Position numbers and translations under genes: made by a program | Assembly: GCA_964535315.1 (NCBI GenBank) | Contig: CAZHTS010000074.1 | Coordinates: forward strand, 1 to 22,771 | DNA: 22,771 nt | DNA from: CAZHTS01 sp964535315 | Lineage (GTDB): Bacteria; Chloroflexota; Anaerolineae; Anaerolineales; Anaerolineaceae | Direction: 5' to 3' | Part shown: piece by piece, positions 1 to 7,379 of the stretch | Position numbering within the stretch: position 1 is the stretch's first letter | Layout: each line of letters starts with the position of its first letter | Notes under the pieces: generated by a model | Seen by the model: only the letters and a program-made list of their open reading frames with translations | Told to the model about the DNA's origin: nothing | Databases searched by the model: none

Positions 1-96
1 GTACAAGCTAAATCGCCTTTCAATTGCATAATAAAGCTTACATTTCTGTAAAAATCCTGTTTCAACAATTCAATGGCCTGCCCGTGCATAAGACGG

Positions 97-102
97 TATA
101 AT
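97..102 (+). promoter_or_regulatory. Putative -10 element upstream of the sensor kinase gene
   Basis: A perfect TATAAT lies 66 bases before the kinase start codon. No convincing -35 hexamer is visible at the expected distance (the bases near 74-79 are poor), so the assignment rests on the -10 alone. The 168 bases before the gene hold no other recognisable feature except a 12-codon open frame at 112-147, which I do not call a gene. Confidence 0.35.
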
Positions 103-168
103 AATTTCATCATGGATGAAATGCTACCCGATCCTTTCGGGGTGTGATATTGTTGATGGAGTAAAGCG

Positions 169-3100
169 ATGACCGATACCCCCACCACTTTGACGACCGT
201 TCGAGAACAATCATGGTATCACTGGCTGATCCGGGGACTGGTTTTTCTATATGTTCTGGTCGCGTTGGCGGTTTTTGTAATCATTCCTTTTCGTGCCCTG
301 GATTGGATCAATACTCCTTTTTTGGGTGGTTTTGTTGAGCACACCATGCGTTTTAATGATATCGGCTCCACCGGCGTTTCACCGATCTGGGGCGCTTACC
401 GGCATGGCTTACGTTGGGATTCGCAATTGACGGGGGTGGACGATCAGCCGGTGAGCAATGCCGCCGAATTGCAGGCGGTTCTGAAGCAGAAAGCGGTTGG
501 CGAACTGGTGCAGATGCAGGTGCGCCGCGAGGACAGGTCTTTGTATTACCTGGTGCAACTGATCCAGTTCCCGTTCCACGACCAGTTGACCTATTTCTAT
601 ATCCCCTATGGGGTGGGGCTGGTTTATCTGTTCAGCGGATTCTGGATCTTTGCCATTCGCCGTCGTCAGGTGAGCGGCCTGTCGTTTGCCGTTTTTGCCG
701 TCTCGGTGGCTCTGTCGATCGGTTGTTTGTTTGACTTATACACCTCGCACCAGTTTACCTATTTGTGGAGTCTGGCGGTTGCCCTGGTGGGCGGTTCTAT
801 CATCCATATGGCGTTGATCTTCCCTCAGGATGACCCCATTTTGAGCCGCCTGCCGTTTTTGCGTTATGCCAGTTATGCGGTGGCGCTGGTTTTGTTCATC
901 GGGACGGCCACCACATTGTTCGATTTTGATTATCCCATGGCCTATATCGGTTGGTGGCAGGCGGAATATGCACTGGCCGGTGTGGGGCTGGTCTTTACCG
1001 GCTTGTGGATCCTCTTCCGGCGTATGCGGATTGCTTCGCCCATCGAACGTGAACAATTGCGCCTGCTTTTGATTGCCGGGGTAATCAGCATGGGGCCGCT
1101 GGGATTGTGGTTGGTCATTACCCCGTGGCTGCGCATCACTTTCAGCCCGTTCCTCATCGTCCCATTGGCGATTTTCCCTGTGGGCGCCGGCTACACCATT
1201 CAACGCTATCGCCTGCTAAACACCGATTATGTCATCAGCCGGGCAGTTTTGTACGGCGCCCTGGCGGTCCTGATTGGCGCCGGCTATGCCTTCCTGGTCA
1301 GCGGGATCGGGATTTTGTTTACCGGCGTGATTGCGCCCGATTCGGCCCTGATCAGCGGGTTGGCCATCTTCATTCTGGCGCTGGTGTTCAATCCTGTGCG
1401 CCAGCGCATGGAGGATGGGCTCAATGCGATCTTTTTCCGCGGCGAGCGGGTTTACCAGGAACGTCTGCAAACCTTTAGCGGCGACCTGACCAGGGCTGTA
1501 GACCTTCCTTCTATTGTCAAGGTGCTGCGTGAGTATGTAGATCGTTCTTTGCAACCGGGACGTTTCCACATTTATCTGTACGATGTGTTTAGCGATCAAT
1601 ATGCGGCATCGGCGGACGAAAAGGGAAAATCGACCAGCGATCTGCGTTTCTCGGTGTCAAGCGCCATAGTGCAGGTCTTGTCGCGGCAACGTACGCCCAT
1701 CTTCCTGGCCGACTCGGATCAATTCCCGCTCAACCTGCAACCCGAACAGACCCGCCTGGTGTTACTGGGGGCGCAGGTGTTTGTACCGTTGCCGGGACGT
1801 CAACGCCTGGGCGGCTGGCTGGCTTTGGGGCGCCGGCTTTCAGGGGAACCGTATACCTCGCGCGAACTGGTCTTTCTGGAAGCGTTGAGCGATCAGGCGG
1901 CGTTAGCCATCGAGCGGGCTCAGGTGGTGGCCAATGTGGAGAACCGGGTGCGCGAGATGAACGTTTTGACCCGCGTTGCTCAGGGCGTCAACGTCACCCC
2001 AACCCTGGACGATATTTTCGAACTGATCTACGCTCAGACCACGCAGATCATCTCGGCGGATGAATTTCAGTTGTTCCTGATGGAACATGAGACCGATCAG
2101 TTGATCAACGTGTTTTATGTGCGTGACGATGAGCGCCTGAACGAGAAGGAGAACCGGGTGATTGAAGGCCAGACGCTGGAAAAAGAGGTCATCCGCCAGC
2201 GCCGGCCGATTCTGACCGACGATTATGCCCGCGAGGCGCAAAAGCGCGGTTTGTTGCGGGCTGTTACCAACCTGTACGCCTGGGTGAGCGTTCCATTGAA
2301 TGCCGGCGCAGAGACGATCGGCGCACTCAGCCTGGGCAGCCGTGACTCGGGGGTGGTGTATACCCGTGAGCAGTTGAATCTGTTGCAGGCCATTGCCGAT
2401 CAGGTGGCCGGCGCCATCGTGAAGGCCCGGCTGTTACAGGAGACCGAGCGACGCGCCCGTCAGCTGGCTACGTTGAACGAAGTAACCCGCCAGTTGACCT
2501 CGACCCTGGAGCTTGAGCCTCTGCTGCACAACATTTTGCGCAGCGCGGTGGACATCCTCAATTGTGAGGCCGGCAGTCTGTTGTTGATGGACGAACAGTC
2601 GGACGAACTGGTCTTTCGGGTTACGGTAGGCCCGGTGGCCGCCAACCTGGTGGGCCAGCGTATGCCTTCGGGCAGCGGCTTTGTTGGCAAGGCGGTCAAA
2701 GAGCATCGTTCGATCATTGTGAATAATGTGCAGCGCTCACCGGAATGGTTTCAAAAACCCGACCAACAGACTGGCTTTGCCACGCATGCATTGATGGTCA
2801 TCCCCCTGGAGGTTAAGGATCGGGTGATTGGGGTAATCGAGGTGATCAATCGCCGCGACGGCTTCCCGTTTACCGGCAACGACGAATCGTTGCTCGCAGC
2901 CTTTGGGGCGCAGGCAGCGGTCGCCATCGACAACGCCCGCCTGTACACCTTTACCGATCAGGCCCTGGCCGATCGTGTGGAAGAGCTTTCGGTCATGCAG
3001 CGTATCGATCGCGAATTGAACACCAGCCTGGACACCAGCCGCGCCATGCGCATTACATTGGAGTGGGCTTTGCGCCAGTCGGGAACGACCGCCGGCCTGG

Positions 3101-4179
3101 TGGGTGTGGTGCAAGAAAATGGCGTGCGCATTGCCGCCTCAGAAGGCTATGGCGATGAGTTGAACGCCTACGAAAACGGGGTGATCCCGATCGGTGAGTT
3201 TGATTTACAGGAAGTTGTCGAGACCGGCAAAACCTGGCGCGTCACCCTGGATGAAACCGATAAGCAGGGGCTGTTGGCCGGCGCTCACAGCCGGGTCATC
3301 GTCCCGATCCAACGCGAAACCACAACGATTGGTTTGATCTTCCTGGAGAGCACCTCGGCCGAGCCGCTGGCAGAAGAGGCGCTCAGTTTCTTGCTGCGCT
3401 TGAGCGATCATGCCTCGATTGCCTTATCCAACGCTCAGCTTTACTCGGCGGTACAGGCCGCCAACCTGGCCAAGAGCGAATTCGTCTCCTTCGTGGCCCA
3501 CGAACTGAAGAACCCGATGACCTCGGTTAAGGGCTTTACCGATCTGTTGTTAAAGGGTGTGGTTGGCCCGGTTAATGAGGCGCAGGTCAATTTCTTGAGC
3601 ACGATTGCCGGCAATGTCGAGCGCATGAACACCCTGGTTTCAGACCTGAACGATATGTCTAAGCTGGAGGTTGGTCGTTTGCGCCTGGACTTCAAGGCCG
3701 TTTCGCTGCCTGAGGCGGTGGAAGAAGTGGTACGCTCGACCCGGCGCCAGTTCGAGGAGAAAAACCAGCAGCTCACCGTGGCGCTGCCGGCCGGACTGCC
3801 GCAGGTGTGGGTCGATCGTGGGCGTATGGTGCAGGTGCTGGTGAACCTGGTCAGCAACGCCAACAAATACACCCAGTCGGGTGGGCAAATTGTGTTATCG
3901 GCCGAGGAAAGCGCCAATATCTGGGATGAGAAGGGCGCAGGACGGGTGGTACACATCTGGGTACAGGATAACGGTATCGGTATCAGCCCGGAAGACCAAG
4001 GGAAAATCTTTATCAAGTTCTTCCGCTCAGAAGATCCAAAGACGCGCGAGGCGCCGGGCACGGGCCTGGGGTTGAATATCACCCGCAGCCTGGTGGAAAT
4101 GCAGGGCGGGCGTATCTGGTTTGAGAGCGAGTTTCGTAAGGGGACGACGTTCCATTTCACCGTTCCAATTGCCGAATAG
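169..4179 (+). CDS. Membrane sensor histidine kinase: PDZ-like, multi-TM, four GAF, HisKA, HATPase
   Basis: This is a 1336-residue hybrid-length sensor kinase, but it has no receiver domain. It has one membrane helix at about residues 21-43, then a PDZ-like extracytoplasmic segment (about 60-130, containing GVDDQPVSNAAEL). About eight or nine more helices follow up to about 410. Four GAF-type modules occupy roughly 440-590, 600-760, 765-930 and 940-1090. The HisKA box has phospho-acceptor His1111 in FVAHELKNP. The ATPase domain shows the N box around Asn1226, DNGIGI from Asp1267 and GTGLGL from Gly1297. The start is preceded by a weak GGAG. The TM1-PDZ-multi-TM layout, followed by a motif of the type RYRLLNTDYVISRAVLYG, resembles the input half of the Bacillus ComP kinase; that comparison is from memory. 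The ligand is unknown. It probably forms an operon with the FIST gene 21 bases downstream. No cognate response regulator is adjacent. Confidence 0.93.
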   Translation: MTDTPTTLTTVREQSWYHWLIRGLVFLYVLVALAVFVIIPFRALDWINTPFLGGFVEHTMRFNDIGSTGVSPIWGAYRHGLRWDSQLTGVDDQPVSNAAELQAVLKQKAVGELVQMQVRREDRSLYYLVQLIQFPFHDQLTYFYIPYGVGLVYLFSGFWIFAIRRRQVSGLSFAVFAVSVALSIGCLFDLYTSHQFTYLWSLAVALVGGSIIHMALIFPQDDPILSRLPFLRYASYAVALVLFIGTATTLFDFDYPMAYIGWWQAEYALAGVGLVFTGLWILFRRMRIASPIEREQLRLLLIAGVISMGPLGLWLVITPWLRITFSPFLIVPLAIFPVGAGYTIQRYRLLNTDYVISRAVLYGALAVLIGAGYAFLVSGIGILFTGVIAPDSALISGLAIFILALVFNPVRQRMEDGLNAIFFRGERVYQERLQTFSGDLTRAVDLPSIVKVLREYVDRSLQPGRFHIYLYDVFSDQYAASADEKGKSTSDLRFSVSSAIVQVLSRQRTPIFLADSDQFPLNLQPEQTRLVLLGAQVFVPLPGRQRLGGWLALGRRLSGEPYTSRELVFLEALSDQAALAIERAQVVANVENRVREMNVLTRVAQGVNVTPTLDDIFELIYAQTTQIISADEFQLFLMEHETDQLINVFYVRDDERLNEKENRVIEGQTLEKEVIRQRRPILTDDYAREAQKRGLLRAVTNLYAWVSVPLNAGAETIGALSLGSRDSGVVYTREQLNLLQAIADQVAGAIVKARLLQETERRARQLATLNEVTRQLTSTLELEPLLHNILRSAVDILNCEAGSLLLMDEQSDELVFRVTVGPVAANLVGQRMPSGSGFVGKAVKEHRSIIVNNVQRSPEWFQKPDQQTGFATHALMVIPLEVKDRVIGVIEVINRRDGFPFTGNDESLLAAFGAQAAVAIDNARLYTFTDQALADRVEELSVMQRIDRELNTSLDTSRAMRITLEWALRQSGTTAGLVGVVQENGVRIAASEGYGDELNAYENGVIPIGEFDLQEVVETGKTWRVTLDETDKQGLLAGAHSRVIVPIQRETTTIGLIFLESTSAEPLAEEALSFLLRLSDHASIALSNAQLYSAVQAANLAKSEFVSFVAHELKNPMTSVKGFTDLLLKGVVGPVNEAQVNFLSTIAGNVERMNTLVSDLNDMSKLEVGRLRLDFKAVSLPEAVEEVVRSTRRQFEEKNQQLTVALPAGLPQVWVDRGRMVQVLVNLVSNANKYTQSGGQIVLSAEESANIWDEKGAGRVVHIWVQDNGIGISPEDQGKIFIKFFRSEDPKTREAPGTGLGLNITRSLVEMQGGRIWFESEFRKGTTFHFTVPIAE

Positions 4180-4200
4180 TAGCGTTAAGGAGATGGATCT

Positions 4201-5367
4201 ATGAGCGGAATTGTGGCATGGGGTCTCGCCCAGGGTGTGAATGATCGCGAAACTGCATTGCAGGCAACGCAACAGGCGTTGAACCAACTGGGGGCGGTTC
4301 AACCGGTGCTGGCAATTGCCCTGCTGGCGCAGGAATTGAACGTTGCAGAGGCCGTCACGGGTATCTCCAGTTTGCTTGGAAACACACCCCTGTGGGGGTT
4401 AGGCACGGTGCGTCCCTTGAGCATGGAAGCTGACCGGCCTCGTTCGGTAGGGGTGTTGTTGTTTTCGGGGAACGAACTCAAGGCCCGTGTGGAATGGCTG
4501 CCCGGGTTTGCCCAGGACGGTCTGGCGACCGGGCGACAACTACGCCGGCTGGTGTTTGACGGTGCGGCGCCGCAAGGTGTTTTGTTGACGGCGGACGGTA
4601 TCAACGGCGACGGTTTTCAAGTCTGCGGTCACATCGGTGAAGGCGCTTTTCCGGTCGGGGGCTGCCTGGCAGCCGGAGAGTATCAATTGGGCAAAACCTA
4701 CCAGCTGGCAGGCACACACAGCGGCTCGGGGGCGCTTTCGGCGGCGTTGTTGGATGGCCGCTTCCGTATGGGGGTTGGATTTGGACACGGTTGGCGCGAT
4801 GTGGGCGTCGAGTTTCAGGTCACTCGTTCGCGGGGATCGTGGGTGCAGATGTTGGATGGCGTACCTGCCGCCGAAATTTACAGCCGTTTGTTTGGCTATC
4901 CGGCGCGCGAGTGGGCTTTCCCACCCCTGACCGATCTGGTGCGCTTATATCCGCTGGGAATTGAGATTTCCCCGGTCAGCGATGAACGCCTGGTGCGTTC
5001 GCCTCTCCACGTGGAGGTGGACGGCAGCCTGCGTATGAACGTCCCCGTTGCTGAAGAGAAGACAGCCTATCTGATGGTAGGAGATCCAAAGGCGTGTCTG
5101 GATGCGGCCGTACAGGCAGCGCGTCAGGCGCGCCGGGCGTTGGGCGAGGCGCATCCGTTGGCGGCGTTGGTTTTCATCGATCTGGCATGGCAGATGTTGT
5201 TTGAAAGCCAGCCGACACAGGTACTGGCGGCGGTGCAGACCGAATTGGGGACGACGCCGGTGGTGGGGGCCTATACGTTGGGGCAGATTGCACGCCCCCA
5301 CGATAAAGATGCTCCGGCGGTGTTGAACCAGCATATCGAAGTGGTATTGATCGGCGAAGCTGAGTAA
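4201..5367 (+). CDS. FIST-domain sensory protein (FIST_N + FIST_C)
   Basis: This 388-residue soluble protein matches FIST domains in outline. The N-terminal half opens with a strand and helix (GIVAWGLAQGVNDRETALQ) and carries PLWGLGTV near residue 64. The C-terminal half ends with the typical PVVGAYTLGQI segment near residue 360. No signal peptide or membrane helix is visible. FIST domains are predicted small-ligand sensory domains, often proposed to bind amino acids, and are commonly linked to signal-transduction proteins. It starts 21 bases after the kinase stop, behind AAGGAG, so it is very probably co-transcribed and may supply a cytoplasmic signal to that kinase; this role is inferred. 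There is no output domain. Transcription ends at the strong hairpin just downstream. Confidence 0.85.
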   Translation: MSGIVAWGLAQGVNDRETALQATQQALNQLGAVQPVLAIALLAQELNVAEAVTGISSLLGNTPLWGLGTVRPLSMEADRPRSVGVLLFSGNELKARVEWLPGFAQDGLATGRQLRRLVFDGAAPQGVLLTADGINGDGFQVCGHIGEGAFPVGGCLAAGEYQLGKTYQLAGTHSGSGALSAALLDGRFRMGVGFGHGWRDVGVEFQVTRSRGSWVQMLDGVPAAEIYSRLFGYPAREWAFPPLTDLVRLYPLGIEISPVSDERLVRSPLHVEVDGSLRMNVPVAEEKTAYLMVGDPKACLDAAVQAARQARRALGEAHPLAALVFIDLAWQMLFESQPTQVLAAVQTELGTTPVVGAYTLGQIARPHDKDAPAVLNQHIEVVLIGEAE

Positions 5368-5372
5368 AAAAT

Positions 5373-5412
5373 AAGAGGGTTTTGGCACATTCTGCGGCCA
5401 AAACCCTCTTTT
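5373..5412. terminator. Bidirectional rho-independent terminator
   Basis: A perfect 13-bp stem (5373-5385 with 5398-5410) encloses a 12-base loop. It is flanked by an A-run on the left and a T-run on the right, so it can stop transcription from both directions. It separates the kinase/FIST unit from the convergent trpB2 gene. Confidence 0.95.
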
Positions 5413-5420
5413 GTGTAAGA

Positions 5421-6800
5421 TCAGGCAGCTACCAGTTCAGGAATCTGGGGCAGCCGCTCTTTGATTTGGGTGATCTGTTCCTCGTCCAATTCGGTGTCAC
5501 CGAGCATGCCGGAGAGGTAGGCGTTGTAGGCGGCGAGGTCAAAGTGGCCGTGCCCCGACAGATTGAAGAGAATGACCTTCTTTTCGCCGGTTTGTTTGGC
5601 CTGCAGCGCCTCGTCGATGGCGGTGCGGATGGCGTGAGCCGACTCGGGCGCAGGCAAGATGCCTTCGGTTTGGGCGAAGAGGACGCCGGCTTCGAATATA
5701 TCGGTTTGCCGCACGGCGACGGCTTCAATGAGGCCGGCATCGTACAGACCACACAGGGTGGGCGCCATGCCGTGATAGCGCAGGCCGCCGGCGTGGATGG
5801 AGGGTGGAACGAAACTGTGGCCGAGTGTGTGCATCTTGACGATGGGCGCCAGGCGGGCTGTATCGCCGTAATCAAAGGCATATACGCCGCGGGTGAGCGA
5901 GGGGGTAGCGGTAGGTTCGACGGCTACCAGACGGGTGCGCTGGCCGTTGCGCAGGTTTTCGCGCAGGAAGGGGAAGGCGATCCCGGCAAAATTAGAGCCG
6001 CCGCCCACACAGCCGATGACGACGTCGGGGTATTCGTTGGCCATGTCCATTTGCTTGAGCGCTTCTTCGCCGATGATGCTCTGGTGCAGCAACACGTGGT
6101 GGAGCACCGAACCGAGCGAATATTTCTTCACGCCGGAGGACATGGCGGCCACCTCAACTGCTTCAGAGATGGCGATGCCCAGTGAACCCGGGCTGTTGGC
6201 GTCCTGTTCGAGGATCGAACGCCCGGCGTTGGTGAGCGTGGTAGGGCTGGCGTATACCTCGGCGCCGTAGGTCTCCATCAGGAAACGGCGGTAAGGTTTC
6301 TGATTGTAGGAGACTTTTACCATGTAAACTTCCAGGCCGAGTTCAAAGAACTTACAGGCCATCGAGAGAGCGGTTCCCCACTGCCCGGCCCCGGTTTCGG
6401 TCGTCAGCGCGCGCGTCCCGGCCATCTTGTTGTAATACGCCTGGGCGACCGCGGTGTTCGATTTGTGACTGCCCGATGGGCTGACCCCCTCATACTTAAA
6501 GTAGATGTGCGCCGGGGTGCCGAGAGCCTGTTCCAGCCGGCGGGCGCGAATGAGGGGCGTGGGTCTCCACAGCTTGTAGATCTCGCGCACTGCTTCGGGA
6601 ATCTCGATATAGCGTTCGGTGCTGACCTCTTGCAGGATGATTTCCATCGGGAAGAGCACCGAGAGAAAATCGGGGGTGACCGGTTCTTTGGTCATGGGGT
6701 TCAATACCGGCGCCGGGGCCACCGGGCTGTCGGCATTGATGTTGTACCAGTAGCGTGGCAGGTCGGTCTCATTCAGTTGAAAACGAGTTTGTTCAGACAT
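5421..6800 (-). CDS. trpB: Tryptophan synthase beta chain, TrpB2 type
   Basis: The 459-residue PLP enzyme condenses indole with serine to give tryptophan. The PLP lysine is Lys113 in SGSHKSN, the catalytic Glu135 lies in ETGAGQWG, and the phosphate-binding loop is GGGSN at 266-270. The long N-terminus and the Trp after GAGQ point to the TrpB2 family rather than TrpB1. No trpA or other trp gene is adjacent; TrpB2 enzymes are often found alone and may salvage free indole. I start at 6800 because GAGGAGG lies just upstream. The open frame runs 24 codons further to 6872, but that stretch starts inside the T-box terminator region. Expression should be controlled by the tRNA-Trp T-box leader upstream. 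Confidence 0.96.
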   Translation of the reverse strand: MSEQTRFQLNETDLPRYWYNINADSPVAPAPVLNPMTKEPVTPDFLSVLFPMEIILQEVSTERYIEIPEAVREIYKLWRPTPLIRARRLEQALGTPAHIYFKYEGVSPSGSHKSNTAVAQAYYNKMAGTRALTTETGAGQWGTALSMACKFFELGLEVYMVKVSYNQKPYRRFLMETYGAEVYASPTTLTNAGRSILEQDANSPGSLGIAISEAVEVAAMSSGVKKYSLGSVLHHVLLHQSIIGEEALKQMDMANEYPDVVIGCVGGGSNFAGIAFPFLRENLRNGQRTRLVAVEPTATPSLTRGVYAFDYGDTARLAPIVKMHTLGHSFVPPSIHAGGLRYHGMAPTLCGLYDAGLIEAVAVRQTDIFEAGVLFAQTEGILPAPESAHAIRTAIDEALQAKQTGEKKVILFNLSGHGHFDLAAYNAYLSGMLGDTELDEEQITQIKERLPQIPELVAA

Positions 6801-6853
6801 GGCGGGCCTCCTCAAGAAAGAAATGAATGATGGGTTGAGTGGAGGATGAGCGC

Positions 6854-6893
6854 AAAATAAAAACGCGCCCATCCCGTATGGGGACGAACGCGT
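6854..6893 (-). terminator. Attenuator hairpin of the T-box leader
   Basis: Read on the minus strand, ACGCG pairs with CGCGT and CGTCCC pairs with GGGATG (one G-T pair). A T-rich run at 6863-6854 follows. This is the intrinsic terminator of the trpB leader. Its 5' arm, CGTCCCC, is also needed by the antiterminator, so the two structures exclude each other. Confidence 0.93.
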
Positions 6894-7197
6894 GTCCGTG
6901 GTGCCACCCCAGTTAGGCCGACCTGCTTTGGGTCATTTAACCAAAAATCCCCTGATGATGCATACCACCGGGGAAAAGCCAGCCTCACTTGTTTTCGGGT
7001 ACGGCAGCAAGCTGCGATACCCTTTGCCCTGATAACGGTGGCAACTCCGGCGCGGGCTACTGGGCTTTTGGCTGTTCTCCCTGCAACTCTGAGGTCCATT
7101 CGGCATCACTGTGCGGGCAGGCTCTCACCGTTCCCTGCTCTCTGTTCCGTCGAGGTGATGCGTACTCGTCCTCGTCACTGTCTTTAAGTATAGAATT
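6857..7197 (-). ncRNA. T-box riboswitch, tRNA-Trp responsive
   Basis: This leader binds uncharged tRNA-Trp and then allows read-through into trpB2. The conserved T-box core GGGGTGGCACCACGG lies at 6911-6897. Its TGGC bulge can pair with the GCCA end expected for tRNA-Trp. The antiterminator forms as GGGG and ACG pairing with CGT and CCCC around the TGGCACC bulge. In Stem I, GAGG pairs with CCTC and GCATCAC pairs with GTGATGC. These helices enclose a loop with AGTA on one side and GAA-TGG-A on the other. The specifier codon TGG at 7098-7096 encodes Trp, which matches the gene controlled. The apical GGTGAGAGCC element is also present. The leader fills most of the 579 bases between trpB2 and the next gene. 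Confidence 0.95.
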
Positions 7198-7203
7198 TCC
7201 CCG

Positions 7204-7231
7204 ATTATACGGTGTTCGCTGGATTTGTCAA
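7204..7231 (-). promoter_or_regulatory. Consensus sigma-70 promoter of the trpB leader
   Basis: Perfect TTGACA (7231-7226) and perfect TATAAT (7209-7204) are separated by 16 bp. Transcription should begin near 7197, just before Stem I of the T-box. Both boxes are exact matches, so initiation is probably strong and constitutive, with control left to the riboswitch. Confidence 0.93.
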
Positions 7232-7379
7232 GGGTATATTTTGTTTTTGCCGATAAGACTTACAACTCTGTTGGCTGTTTTTTAGCTGGCTGTAAGGGTG
7301 GGAGCGTCTGTTGTCTGAAAAAATGTGCTATAGTGTTTGTATATATTTGCTATTATCTTGACTGTAGTGTAGGAGGAAT

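Noticed and set aside
112..147. Twelve-codon open frame before the sensor kinase
   Set aside because: No ribosome site, no repeated codons that would suggest a leader peptide, and no attenuator hairpin follows.
6801..6872. N-terminal extension of TrpB2 by 24 codons
   Set aside because: It begins between the T-box terminator hairpin and the real ribosome site, has no ribosome site of its own, and the sequence does not resemble TrpB2; GAGGAGG supports the start at 6800.
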